Of a stretch of 64,000 nt of DNA, positions 34,159 to 46,280 are shown one piece after another (position 1 is the first letter of the stretch; each line of letters begins with the position of its first letter). Origin of the DNA: Cryptomeria japonica (Eukaryota; Streptophyta; Pinopsida; Cupressales; Cupressaceae); assembly GCF_030272615.1 (NCBI RefSeq), contig NC_081409.1, positions 245,419,502 through 245,483,501 of the forward strand, given 5' to 3'. The translations under genes were made by a program, and so were the position numbers. The notes beneath the pieces were generated by a model, which was not told where the DNA came from, did not search any database, and worked only from the letters and a program-made list of their open reading frames with translations.

Positions 34159-37100
34159 ATGAGGATTATATCCTGGAATGTTAGGGGCTTAAATGCCCCT
34201 AACAAATGACGCTTGATTAAGTCACAATTGGACTTAATGAAGTGTGATTTGGTGCTGTTACAAGAAACTAAGCTAAATTTGTCTTCGGCTGATAGGTTAT
34301 TTTCTTCTTGGAAAATATGGAATTTTTGCTCATCTTCCTCTTTTGGTGCTTCGGGTGGGCTAGCAGTCCTTTGGAAAGATTCTAGTGTACATTTCTCATT
34401 AATTGCTTCCTCATCCAATTGGATGCTTCATCTAGTTAAGAGCAGGTTGTCAAATTTAAAATCCTGGTTATTTAATGTCTACGGTCCATCTGGGGTTCTA
34501 GGAAAAAAGAATCTTTGGAATTTTTTGGTTTCTCTTGCTACTCTTCTGCGGAATGTTTTTCTGATTTTTGGGAGAGATTTTAATGCTATTACTAGTATGG
34601 ATGAAAAGGCTGGGGGAATCTTTCCTAATAAACATTCTATGTCAAACTTTTGCAACTTTATTCACTCCTTGAATTTGGTTGATTGTAAACCTCTTAATGC
34701 GTCATTTACATGGACTAATATGCGAAGGGACTTTTGTCAAATTTCAGAAAGGCTGGATCGCTTTATGATTTCGGATAATTGGTTCAATTTGGGACAGGAT
34801 TTTGTGTTCTCAATTCTTCCCTTTACTGGCTCTGATCATTTCCCTATTTAGTTCACTATTTTTGAGGATAGGGCTCCTAGAAAGTTACCTTTCAAGTTTG
34901 AGCCAATGTGGTTTAGGGGCCAATTGTTTTTACCTTCCTTAAAACAATGGTGGACTTCAACTCCATTTTTTCTTGGATCTCAGATGTTTCAACTTGTTAA
35001 GAAAATGGGCTTTTTAAAGTTAAGGATAAAGGATTGGAATGTGATGCATTTTAAGAATATTTTTGGTGAAAAGGCCAGGATTCAGGAGGAAATTGAGAAA
35101 CTTAATGAAAGCATTGTTGCTTCAGGTATGTCTTCCTTAATGTATGATAAGCTAAAGTTGTTGAACCTGCAGTTGAGTGAGACCTTGGCTAGGGAAGAAT
35201 CTTATTGGAGATAGAAGTCTAGGGACCTTTGGCTTTCCGAAGGCGATCGAAATACTAAATTCTTTCACTCCTCTTCTAATATCAAGAGACTTCACAATTG
35301 AATCTCTTATATTATTGACTCTAATGGTAATAATCTGATGGATGAGGATGATATAGTTGTCGAAGCTATTAGGTTCTTTAAGTCTCTTCTTACTGCAGAG
35401 CCGGTGGTGATGGATGATGAGTTTGTAAACTCGATCCCCCCTCTAGTATCTCATGAGGATAATACGATGCTTATGGCCCCCTTTTCGCTAGTTGAATTGA
35501 AAGAGATAGTCTTTTCCATGCATCTGGAAAAGGCGTTGGGTCTAGATGGATTTACGGCTTTATTCTTTCAGAAATGTTGGGACTTTATAGGAAATGATGT
35601 GTTGCTAGCCTTGGAGGAATCTAGAAGGAATAGGTCGATATTAAGAGAACTTAATACCACTCTTATTGCTATTATTTCGAAAGTAGATAACCCTACCTCT
35701 TTTTCAGATTTTCATCCAATTGCCTTGTGTACCACCTTATATAAGATCTTTACTGAGGCAATTTTGGTTAGGTTGTCTAAGCTCCTTCCTCGGATAATTT
35801 CCTTTCTAGCAGGGTGATTTTGTGCCTGGTCAGGAAACTTCTGAAGGTGCCATTGTAGCTCACGAAATCCTGCACTCCATATCTCAGCAAAAGGTCTCAG
35901 CCATGATTCTTAAACTAGACATACTTAAAGCTTATGATCGTATTAATTGGCAGTCCCTGGTGGCGGTTTTGTATCATTTAGGGCTTTCGTGTAGCTGGGT
36001 TAAGTGGGTGTTTTCATGTATATCCTCTACCCGCTTTTCAGTTTTGATTAATGGTTCTCCCTCGGGCTTCTTTGCTTCCTCACGGGGAATTAAGCAAGGA
36101 GATCCCCTATCTCCTTTTTTGTTTATTCTTTTGGTGGAAGCTTTAAGCAGGGCTATCTCTAATGCTATGGCATCTGGTCTATAGTCAGGCATCAGAGTGG
36201 ATGGCCTCCCTTCTTCACAATCTCATTGCTTATTTGCTGATGACATGCTTCTGTTTGGGATGGCCTCTATGAGGGAAGCTTGAGTTATTAAGAAGATTAT
36301 TTCTGATTATGCTGCTTTTTCTGAACAAAAAGTTAATAATCATAAGTCCAAATTCTTTTTTGTGAATGTCCCCACTCTAGTTCTGGACAAACTTGCTCGC
36401 TTTTGGAGTTTTCAAGTTGGGACCTTTCCATGTATGTACTTGGGCATTCCTTTCCTTTTGGGATTGGAAAAGACCTCCTTTTGGGATAAAATTGTTCATT
36501 CAATAACCTCTAAAATTTCCTTCTGGAATCATAAGTGGCTTACAATGGCTGGTAAGATCCTTTTAATCAAATCAGTTTTGAATGTCATTCCTACATATTT
36601 GATGTCTATCCTACAGGCTCCCTCTCAAGTCATTAAGGATATTAAGGTTACCCTTAGGACCTTCCTTTGGAATGACAACTTAGGAGGTAAAAAGAAGATC
36701 CCTCTTCTTGCTTGGGATAAAATTTGTCGTCCCAAGGAGCTGGGGGGTGTGGGTATCCGTGACCTAGTTATTCAGAATAAAGCATTGGGGGCAAAATTGA
36801 TTTGGAAGTTATATGTAGATCCTCGTAGCAAATGGGCTTCCGTCATGCTCGCCAAGTATTTAAGGGGAGCATCCAGAGAAAGGATTTTTACTGCAACATC
36901 CCTTTCGAAGGGCTCTACGTTTTGGAATTTTTTGGTTTCTTGTAGGGAGGTGGTCTTACCACATTTATCTTGGGTTGTCTATAGTGGGAAAAAGACCCGA
37001 TTTTGGGATGAAGTTTGGAATGGGCATCTTTCTCTCTCAGCTATTAGTGACTGGTCCCCTTTGCTTGATATTCTATCGGATCTTTGGGGTCCTCTTGTTG

Positions 37101-38383
37101 CAGATTATTTTAACATTGTCTCCTCAGGTCCATGTTTAGTGGCTAAATGGAAGGATATCCCTCCCTTGTCTATTGATAACGATCTTATTTTAGCTTTTGT
37201 AGAAGAACTTTGTAAAAGGCCTCTAGTTTTCCTTAATAAGGAGGACTGTTTGGTTTGGGTTAAAAATGTTGCAGGTTCCTATTCAGTAAAAGATGGGTAC
37301 AATTCTTTGGTTCAAGCCCCTTTGCCCTCTTGTTGGCCTTCTAAGATTTTTTGGCATCCTTCTTGTCTCCCAAAGGCAGGGGCTTTTGCTTGGTTGGAAG
37401 TCCAAGATAAAATCCTTACTGGGATGTGATTGGATAGGCTTGGGATTATAACAATTTTTCTTTGTGTTTTCTATGGTTATCGTATGGAATTGGTAGATCA
37501 CATTTTCCTGCTATGTCCTTTTGCTTCTGAATGTTGGTATTGGATGTTTGATATGTTAGGATGGTCTTCTGCTCTCTGTTCAAATCTACTTGCACAATTT
37601 ATGTCCCGACCCTTGTTATTTCCCTCTTTGTTCTACTCATCTCTTTGGGTTGTCGCTCCATCTCTAGTGATTTGGAATCTTTGGCTTGAAAGGAATTCAA
37701 GAATCTTCAAACATAAATCTGTGACTTTGGCAGACATAATTGGTAATATTCAAGCCTCCAATAGTGAAGTGGTGCTTTCTTTTATTCATAAAAATTTAGA
37801 TCATCTCAGGTCTTTTTCTCATTGGGATAATTGGGTCACTTGGCAATGGTCTTCACTTCACTTGATGTCTTCTCATGGGGTTATATCAGATGGATTTTTT
37901 TCGCTTCTTAAGCGTAAGATGGCTAAATGGAGTCCTCCTCCTTTCCCTTCATTCAAACTTCAGTTTGATGGGGATTCTAAGGGCAATCCGGGGAGGTTTG
38001 AGATTGGGGTAATTATTTTTTATCACTCTTCAAAGATCATCAAAGCACATGGCACTAATAATGTGGCTGAGTTTAAGGCTTTATCCTTTGGGCTTGATCT
38101 CGCTCTTTCTTTAAACATGAAGGACATTGTTATTGAAGGGGATTCAATGCTGGTCTTTCAGGCGGTTGCTAGCAAAAAGTGTCTCTCTTGGCAATTGCAA
38201 CATTTTTTAGATCACATTCCACTACAACTAAAAGGTTTTTCCACTTTCTCTATTTCTCACTGTTTCAGAGAGATCAATGTCTTTGCGGATTTTCTAGCAA
38301 ACAAGGCTGTTGTTGAGGGTGTTGATTATATAGAACTTGCCCCTTCGGACATTCCTAGCTCCTACATGAAGCTTCTCTCTTAG
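34159..38383 (+). pseudogene. ORF2 of LINE: endonuclease, reverse transcriptase, RNase H
   Basis: Endonuclease domain: MRIISWNVRGLNAPNK at 34159, LVLLQETKL, VYGPSG, FGRDFNAI and a final TGSDHFPI (active-site SDH). RT domain: GLDGFTALFFQKCW, FHPIALCTTLYKI, LKLDILKAYDRINW (where family members have DxxKAYD), RGIKQGDPLSPFLFIL and FADD at 36233-36244. A zinc finger-like region DHIFLLCPFASECW has lost one Cys (CVFY). RNase H: LQFDGDSKGNPG, NNVAEFKALSFGL, IEGDSMLVFQAV, NVFADFLANKA, ending at 38383. Lesions: TGA at 34207, TAG at 34849, 35212, 36182 and 37427 (TGA), TGA in 36283, and a frameshift near 35817. Confidence 0.93.
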
Positions 38384-40117
38384 TAGACCTTCCATTCATA
38401 AACTACCTTCATTCCCTACTCTTGGTGTGGTTGTTCTTTCGTAAGTGCCTATAATGAAGGTGTTGGTCTTTGGGGCAATATCTTTGCTGTTGACATTTAT
38501 TGGGAGAATATCCTCATTAAGGAGAGAGTTTGTTGTGGTTTTTATTTTTTAGATTGAGTTGCCTTTTGTTCGATTGTCCTCTCCCATCTCCTTTGCTTTG
38601 TGGGGTGTTTCACTTCCTTGTATGGCTATAGGGGGGATGTTGTCTTGCCTTATGGCAGCATCTCTGTTGTAGCTATTTTTGGTAGTAGCTCCTTATTAAG
38701 TATGGAGGTTGGAGGGGTAATTTATGCTCGGCTGACATTTTTTGATAGTGAATGGGATTTGGGTTGATTACCATGTTGTTTTATGGCTGCTTTTTTGAAT
38801 ATTATGAATACCTTTGTTGATGGATATCTTCGTCTTCTTTGGATATTTCAGAGATTGTCTTTGGTTTTTCTTTATTTTAATTCTTTAGCTTTGTGGCAAG
38901 TTGTTTGGCAACTTATAAGAGTGAGATCGTATGGTTTCTTGTGTAAATAGATTCCTATATGGTTAGAAATGGGACACCTTATGATTAGCTGGCAGTTTTG
39001 GTATTTATTGGACTTCTTGATTGGCATTGTCTTGTCCCATGAAGCTACATGATGGGTTTATGGGATTATCATCATGATAGGTGGACACCTTAGTTTTCAT
39101 AGGATATTTTGGGGACTGCTTTGGTATCGGATCTTCCATGCTAATCATTAGTTTTCATGGCTGGATTTTGTTAAATTATCTCTACTTTTTTGGTAATCAT
39201 TTCTCTTTGTGGTTGGATGTGGGTAACTTTGCCATGAGGTTTCGTTTCACATTAAGTGGCACTAGTCCTTCTGTTGAATCATTTCACTTTGTTGGTGTTC
39301 TGTTGTTTAGGAAGTTGCTTTAATGATTGGGTTTGTTGTTAGATATGAGGAAATTTCATCTTTTGGTATGAGGTTTCTTGCCCGACATTTTCTCTTATGA
39401 TGATATGATAATCATGCAACGGTTATCCTTTTTTGTTATATTCCGGATGGTGTGCAGGTATGTCATTCATTCTTTTTTTTGTTTCTAATACATAATGCTC
39501 TGCATCATTTGGAGAGTTCTTGGCAAATTTAGTAGTTGGTGGCTTTTTCTGAGGAACTGGAAAGTGCAGTTAATATGGTGGTGTAGATGGCTCCTTATCC
39601 TGTTGTTGTTGGACTATTCTGTAGATTGGCCTCATCCTGATTCCTAAGGGTTTTCTTCATCCTTCTCTGTTTCTTATATGGATGGGCATATGTTTGCTAA
39701 ACATTTTTATGCTGACAAGATTACTTTTACTTGGTTCCCTTTTGGCTTTGTGTTTTGTTCTCTACAGGGCCTTCGATTCATGTGGTGCATAGACAGATTG
39801 GTTTTTTGGGGTGATGGCACTGATTTTGTTTAGGATATGATGACTTCATTTTGGGATGTTATCTTTTTCACTAGTTCCTACAAGCTTCTCTCAAGCTTCC
39901 TTTATATCTAATGTGATTGGTGATGTAATCTAGGGTTTTATTTGGGTTGCGTATGGGCTATTGTAATGGGTAGATAGACTTTTGTTCTCTTGAGCAATAT
40001 TGAAGGATTTTCTTACTGGTTCTTTCCCTTAAGTGCTCATTGAACTAGACACCATGTAAAAAACATAAAGATTTAATATAATTTCGGTGGTTCATCCACT
40101 TTTATCAAAAAATAAAT
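38384..40117 (+). other. 3' UTR and A-rich tail of the LINE
   Basis: No coding region. T/G-rich DNA ends in ATATAATTTCGGTGGTTCATCC, then CACTTTTATCAAAAAATAAATAAATAAA. At 1.7 kb this is long for a plant LINE 3' UTR. Confidence 0.75.
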
Positions 40118-42050
40118 AAATAAAATCACTAAATAATTTGAAACATAAATGAAAAAATATTCAGAAGAAATCTATTTTGTATCATTAGAATAGCTAGACG
40201 CTCTCTATTTTTGGGTCAAAAATTCTAACAGGTTGTCATTATACGGCACATTACAGACATAATATGTTTCTGAAATTGAAGTCATTCTCCTGTTTTTAAA
40301 TCTTCCCCACAAAAAAGCCCTTTGGAAGTGATAATTTGAGTTATATAGGTTAGGAAGATCGTTGACAATGTGGAAATAAAAGTACTAGTATTGAATAGGT
40401 TGTATGGTTTGAACAGAGCATTGAATGTTGTAACAAAAATGATGTATATCACTTTGAAACTATAAGACAGAGGACATGTTCACCAAAGTACCTACTGGAA
40501 ATGCTTTCCACATCTTAGTGGACATGGGAGCTTGATGTGGCATTGGGACTGTTGTGTATGTGGTTTATAAATATAAAATAGTTTATCAAAGTTATAAGAT
40601 TTCTACAATCTATTCAAATTTTGTTAGCAGGATTTGATTGTGTGAGAAATTTTTGACCATCAATATTTCGAATCATACTGTTTCTTGTTTAAAAAATTTA
40701 AATTTTTATATTTATTGGCTAAACTAATTAAAGAAGATGCAATTAGTATCTATTGGTGTAATTTATGTCTCATTTAATTACACTTTACTTAAGTTGACTT
40801 AGGATAACTTACAATAAATCAATCAGAGACATCAGATTTCCACAGTCTAGAATGGTTAACTTGTCATACTTCTGATTTCAATTATTTGGAATGATATATT
40901 ATCAGGATGAAAGTGTAATAGATATAATAATATGATAGATCATGAAATATGATTGAAAAAAATTGATGCAAATAAATCTTCTATAATTTAATCCAGAAAC
41001 ATAACATACTAATATTAATCCAATTAAACATAATTTTACTGCTTATCTAATCTTATTATAAATAACATGTGTTTGTCCGATTATCTGACCTGCTAAATAT
41101 TAAATTATTGACTTTAAAGATTAAATAGTGCTAAAGAAATAAATAGCCATTTAACATAGTTGGAAAACTAAAATTTACAGGAACAAACAGGCAATATATA
41201 TTTTTCCATTATTATAGCAAACGATGTAGAAATTGCATTAAAGAACAAACAACAAAATTTCAAAACTGTGGCTGAATTCGGTAACGTTTCAGAGACCCAA
41301 AAGAAATATATTCCTATTCCAAAATTTGGGCTGTTGCATTGCACTGAATATATCGTACTTGTGCCATTAATTTCTTTTTTGCCCTATAGTCCTCTAATAT
41401 ATTGTTCAGCATTAGTGATGAATAATAATGTCCTTTGTGGAGCAGGTTTCCCTTTAACTGTTATACAAACTACTACTGGTACTGCAAACATGTTCATGCA
41501 AATAAAGTAATCTGCATTTTCATTTTCATTTTCATGAAAGATCTTTTTCGTGACAGGCTGTATAATGAGTTTGAATGAGAGTCTGCAAGCAGAGAAAGTT
41601 CTCATATATATAATTATTATATGACAGTCTGAAAGGGTATGGTATTAAATGATTCTACACATGAAGTCTGAGCAGAGACATAGGTAATGCCAGCATAGAC
41701 TTGTAGTCTAGAGGGTATGATTACTGGTCCAGCAGGTTACTTTTTTTGCTTTCTTTCTTAAGCTAGAAAATATATTATATTTGGTAAAAACTTCCAAGGA
41801 AGCTTTAAGGATTGAGGCTGTCTTTTATTTATGAAGTTAATTTAGTTCTACTTTCACACATTTTTTAAGGATGGATCTTAATTTTTGTTCATCTATTTTC
41901 TTGGTTCAAATATATAAATGTGGAATTGATTTAGATGAAGTGTATCAGTAGTCTATAGCTAGCTTAGTGTACTCATAGATTCTAAATCAGATTTTGATGA
42001 TTGTGTGTGAAAAGTGGTAACCTGCAAGCTGTAAGGCACAAACACTTCAA
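40118..42050. repeat. Segmental duplication, copy B, part right of the LINE
   Basis: Continues copy A from about 30826. Compared with copy A it has about 540 extra bases (about 41108-41644) flanked by near-identical TATTAAATTATT and TATTAAATGATT. It lacks the LINE fragment of copy A. The extra piece holds an 80-codon open frame (41268-41510) without recognisable features. Confidence 0.75.
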
Positions 42051-42054
42051 TAAA

Positions 42055-42951
42055 TCATTGCATGCATGGTTAGACAGATATAATCAATGAATATAAAAAC
42101 CACAGCAAATCGATCTATTGCCTTCTAAAAGATGCGAGTATAGACTTCTCTCAGATTTGTCTAAGCAACACCAGTAACTAGACTACACACAGACGAATGA
42201 TTTAATCTATATGAGCACAAAATTGAGCTAAATGGATTGAAGATTAAGCTAGATATGCAAGATTAAGCTATGAATTATTAAACTAAATATGCAAAAAGCT
42301 AAGATGCAATAATCTTAAAGCACAATATTCTTAATAAACCTAGACACATAATAACAATAAATCTCTAGGGTTTTTTGATTGAGAGATGAGAGCCTGAATT
42401 TATAGAAAATTCATAGAGAGACCAACAACCAAGATCGATTAATGATGACCAGTCGAGATTCTCCAAGAGGAAGCACAATCCAGGTGAATTGATGTGATTG
42501 GTTGTTTTTCTCAGTTTTAAAGGAAATTGAGCTAAATTTGAGATAAAATAAAAAAACAGATTTATTCCATGTTTTTATTCAATTTTGAGATTTAATTGTT
42601 TTTCTAAGATTTTTCAATTTATTAGATTTTTAAGATATCCCAATTTTAATTCCTTTTTTCAAATTAATTTCTTTTTAATGATTTAATGGCAAATTGATTT
42701 ATTAATTAAATATGCTAGGATATTTAATTAAACAAATAGGACAATTGATTAAAATGATTTACTTGGAATGATTAATTAATTAAATAAATATTTAATTAAT
42801 ATATAATGATTTATTTCCCACGTGACATTGATGATTGAGGAATTAATTAATTAGGTGCTCAAGATTAATTTAATTGTCTTTGGTTGGGACCTTGGTGATG
42901 TAGCCAAGATTAGGGGCCCATGGTTTAGGTGACCATTTTTAGGGTATTACA
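42055..42951 (-). repeat. 3' LTR of Tat copy 3
   Basis: On the minus strand it begins TGTAATACCCTAAAAATGG directly after the polypurine tract and runs about 0.9 kb; the far end near 42055 is approximate. A TATA box (TATAAAT, 42404-42398) is followed by CAGGCTCTCATC. It is shorter than, and different in sequence from, the LTRs of copies 1 and 2. Confidence 0.72.
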
Positions 42952-42966
42952 TTTGCCCCGCTTTGA
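42952..42966 (-). other. Polypurine tract, Tat copy 3
   Basis: The minus strand reads TCAAAGCGGGGCAAA directly before the LTR start TGTAATACC. It differs by little from the copy 1 tract. Confidence 0.85.
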
Positions 42967-43345
42967 ATTGATGTGCGAGCAGTGCATTGATTCAAAGAAT
43001 AGTTGATGTCGAAGAGATATTAGTTTTGAACTTGATGGATCAAAAACCGATGAAGAGCGAGATGTTCAACTTGATTTGAAGAGATGAAATTGAACAGATT
43101 GATTAAAGCGATACCGATCCGGAACTTGATTGAGCTAGGACCGATGAAGAGCGAGATACCGATCTTGAGCTTGATGGATCAAGAAACGAGCACCGATCTA
43201 GAACTTGATTGAACTAGAATTGGTTGAGTGAAGAGATAAACCGATTCCAAACTTGATTGAACAAGAACCGATTACCGAAATAGAATGTCCAGCTTGATTT
43301 GATGCGATGAAATTGAACACCTATTTGAAGTTTGATTCATATGAG
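42967..43345. repeat. Degenerate ACCGATGAAGAGCGAGAT-type repeats
   Basis: Variants of ACCGATGAAGAGCGAGAT and of (A/G)AACTTGATTGA(A/G)C alternate between the polypurine tract and the PMD promoter of Tat copy 3. They are irregular and diverged. No coding content. Confidence 0.65.
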
Positions 43346-43827
43346 GACAAAATTGATACGTCCCTAGAGATTGATTGAAGTTCGACTAAGATTTGATTTG
43401 AAAATATTTGCTGCCCGACTTTTGATGAAGATTTTAAAAAAAATCTTGACTTTTCGATGATGTAATCACTAATAATGTTGATGTAAAGAGTATGCCCCCT
43501 CGAGAGCGAAATCGAAAGATAGCGAGATCACAGTGGTTTTAAGCAATTTTATTTAATAAAATGATTTAGCGATGATAATCTAAGCACGAAGATTGATGTA
43601 AGAATTAATTTGAAATCAAAGTTGATTCAAAAAAGATTTGAGCCCTGAATGATGCAAAGATTGACGCGAAGATGAAAGTGCCAAATGGCCAACGTTGTGT
43701 AAATTTTGACTAGAAAATTGACGTTAGATTTCAATTTCGATCTCAAAAATGGACTCAGGACGGTTGATTTAGCTAAGATTACAAATTTTGTATCCATTGG
43801 AGCAAGTTTGAAAATTAGGGTTTCGCC

Positions 43828-43835
43828 TATATAAG
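43828..43835 (+). promoter_or_regulatory. TATA box of the antisense PMD gene, Tat copy 3
   Basis: CGCCTATATAAGAGG lies 82 bp before the exon-1 ATG at 43910, at nearly the same distance as in copy 1 (75 bp). Confidence 0.72.
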
Positions 43836-43909
43836 AGGTTGAAAGTATCATTTTCAATTCATTTTTACTTCTCAAAGTTCAAAATTGCAAAAACCTTCTC
43901 TGGAGCAAA

Positions 43910-46280
43910 ATGGTAATTCCTATTCAAGATCATCGACTCAAGTGCCAAAGACGACATAATCAACCTTGAAACCACCCAACAACAGTAAGTGATCAATCTT
44001 AACCTTCTTTAATTTCTCATTTTATGAATTTTTTTTGAATTTTTCGTTCTAGGTTTTGTTTTAGTTTGTCCCTTGTCGTTTTATTGTTTGGTTTAATAGG
44101 GTTTCTCGTACGAGTAACTGGTAATTTTTCTTTTCTCGTATCATTATGTATGTATTGTTGTATAGTATATACTTGTTTAAATTGTATGAGTTTGTTTATC
44201 ATAGACCATTTTGTCGTCTGATATGACATGGTAGCTCGCATGGGATAGTTTACTCGTACGAGTTTCTTCTTTTCTGTGTTAACTCATATGGAAAACAACA
44301 AGTATTTTTTAAGGTCCAATCATCAAATTTTGATTTTCATTGTTGTAAATTTGGATTCTTTAGCATTTTTGACACATTCTTAGCTCAAATTTGATCGCGT
44401 AGTGATGACTTTTTTGTTCAATTTTGCAGTTTCAGTTGCTAGACATTCAGTTTTGGTGCACATATCTGCCAACTATGAGATTAGTTCGAGATTTGTTAGA
44501 CGCAAAGAGGAGACACATTCGATTGTGTGGATTTGGATACTAGCTTCAGATGCTTGATATCCATGTGAATCATGGTTTGTTGACTGCTTTAGTTAAGTGA
44601 TTCCATAGTGAGCACAACACATTCCACCTACCAACTGGGGAGATGACTATCACTCTTGAGGACATATACAGGATTTTGAGGATCCCTTTTGCTCGGGATA
44701 AGGTGGATTACGATGTTGTGCCACAATAGGGTATTGAGGCTCTTAGACGTATTTTTCATGATGACACTATCCTTGATCGTTCTATCACCTAGGACGATCT
44801 TTTGATCAGATATGGTACATAGTCCCCCCTTGCTTGCATTTTTTATGGTATTATAGGTTGTTTTGTTATGCCAAATAGAGGACAACGAGGATTTTTGTGT
44901 GGATGGGGTAGGATGCTGGAGATATTTATTACTCACCTTGTCAGATTAGGTTGGGGCTCATGCTTACTAGCCCACATGTACCATGAGATGCATGAGATAG
45001 CCTATAAAGGGACGAAGAGTATGGTGGCAGGTGTATTAGTTTTGAAGATTTGGGTCTGGGAGCATATCCCAGTTTGTAGGATAATTGTAGATGATGCGCG
45101 AGAGGAGGGTCAACCCATTGTTTATAGATATTCAGGATATATTACACAGCCCCACTTGGGCAAGATCGACTACTGGAGGAGACAGCTAGATGACATGATA
45201 GCAGTAGTCTGGAGACCATCCAGGGGTCTGGAGTTATGGGATGATTGGAGGAGGCAACAGAGATGTATGTTTATGACTTGGCCACTTGTTAGTAGATCCA
45301 CAGTGATTATTGAGTGGTTTGTAGTTAGTAGAGTTTTGAGGCAGTATGGGAGGCCATAGAGTATCTCCTAGGAGTTTACATATTATGCACGATTTGCGAA
45401 TGAGGAGAGGTGAGGATGGGGGCCTAGACTATCATATTCCCTCGACATGCAGGATTTAGCAGGATTACAACCACAACAGTGGGAGTATCTGGAGGATGTT
45501 GTAGATGCAGGGGTAATTCCCTAGTTTAGGGATTGGTTCTAGAGACATCCATTCCCTCGATTCAAAGATCCTGGAGAGAATTCCCCTCAAATAGATGAGG
45601 GTGATGATGTGCCAGCATGAGCTTAGAGAGAGGCAACACCTAGGAGGGGAGGACATGATATGGGTGTTAGCAGTAGCAGAGCACATGTCGCAAGACGACA
45701 ACGCCAGAGGGGAGAGGGAGGGTCATTGGGAGCAATCGGTGGAGATGTAGGTGGTGATAGGGGAGGAGAGGCCATAGTAGATGTAGAGATGGGTGAGGCA
45801 GTGAGCCCTGGCAGTGAGGATGATCCTGGACAAGTACGACAGAGGAGGGAGGAGTAGGGTGGAGAAGGTGAGGAGGTTGGAGCAGGAGGTCAGACACCTG
45901 CAGATATCATTTGCGCCTTGAGGGGTAGAGTGTGTGGACTACAGACACAGCTGGTAGTTACTCTGACTTAGATAGCAGAGTGGGATCAACAGGTCTAGAG
46001 CTTGAGAGTAGAGCGTGACAGCCTTTAGCATGAGTTGTTCATCAGACGAGCAGGGTAGTGTATTACGTGGCAACCTATAGCACAACGGTCCCTATGGATA
46101 GGCAGGTTGTGCCTTATTAACAATATATGGCTCAGTCAGAGGCAGCTAACGCACCCAGATAGAATGATGCCCCTATTCAACAAACAACACCTCCTCCTCT
46201 AGGTGATGAGGGAGAGGCGGGACTCCTAGATTTTGTACCCCATTTTTGTACTCGATATATTTCTTGCTTCGATATTGTAT
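43910..46280 (+). pseudogene. Antisense plant mobile domain (PMD/MAIN-like) gene inside Tat copy 3
   Basis: Exon 1 (43910-43984) is again exactly 25 codons, begins MVIPIQDHRLKCQRRHNQP and ends at a GTAAGT donor. The intron (43985-44429) ends TTCAATTTTGCAG. Exon 2 continues in phase 0. The PMD includes HSEHNTFHLPTGEMTITLED, YRILRIPFA, then GWGRMLEIFITHLVRLGWGS and VWEHIPVCRIIVDD. These align in order with the copy 1 protein (HSDTNTFHFAIGEM, VWEHIP equivalent CWEHIP). The C-terminal tail is Gly/Arg/Glu-rich. Stops: exon 1 TGA at 43967, and TAG or TGA at 44537, 44597, 44729, 44792, 44819 and 45357 and later. A frameshift lies in the tail. It is more decayed than the copy 1 gene. The orientation is antisense to pol in both elements, so it is an inherited component. 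Confidence 0.85.
44105..44291. repeat. CTCGTACGAG-type motifs in the PMD intron, Tat copy 3
   Basis: CTCGTACGAG at 44105-44114, CTCGTATCAT at 44135, CTCGCATGGG at 44235, ACTCGTACGAGT at 44252-44263 and ACTCATATGG at 44282. The full forms are perfect palindromes. They occupy the same intron as the ATGCGCTA array of copy 1. Confidence 0.72.

Larger units (their letters stand above)
33485..40117 (+). mobile_element. L1-type LINE, nearly full ORF2, 5'-truncated in ORF1
   Basis: ORF1 end, apurinic-type endonuclease, reverse transcriptase, zinc finger, RNase H, a 1.7 kb 3' UTR and an A-rich tail (CAAAAAATAAATAAATAAA). It is flanked by AAATAAAACC (33475-33484) and AAATAAAATC (40118-40127), a 10 bp target duplication with one difference. 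The flanks join collinearly to copy A of the duplication, which confirms both borders. Nonautonomous now because of stops and a frameshift. Confidence 0.92.

Noticed and set aside
41268-41510. 80-codon open frame in copy B of the duplication
   Set aside because: No recognisable domain, not present in copy A, and AT-rich non-coding surroundings.
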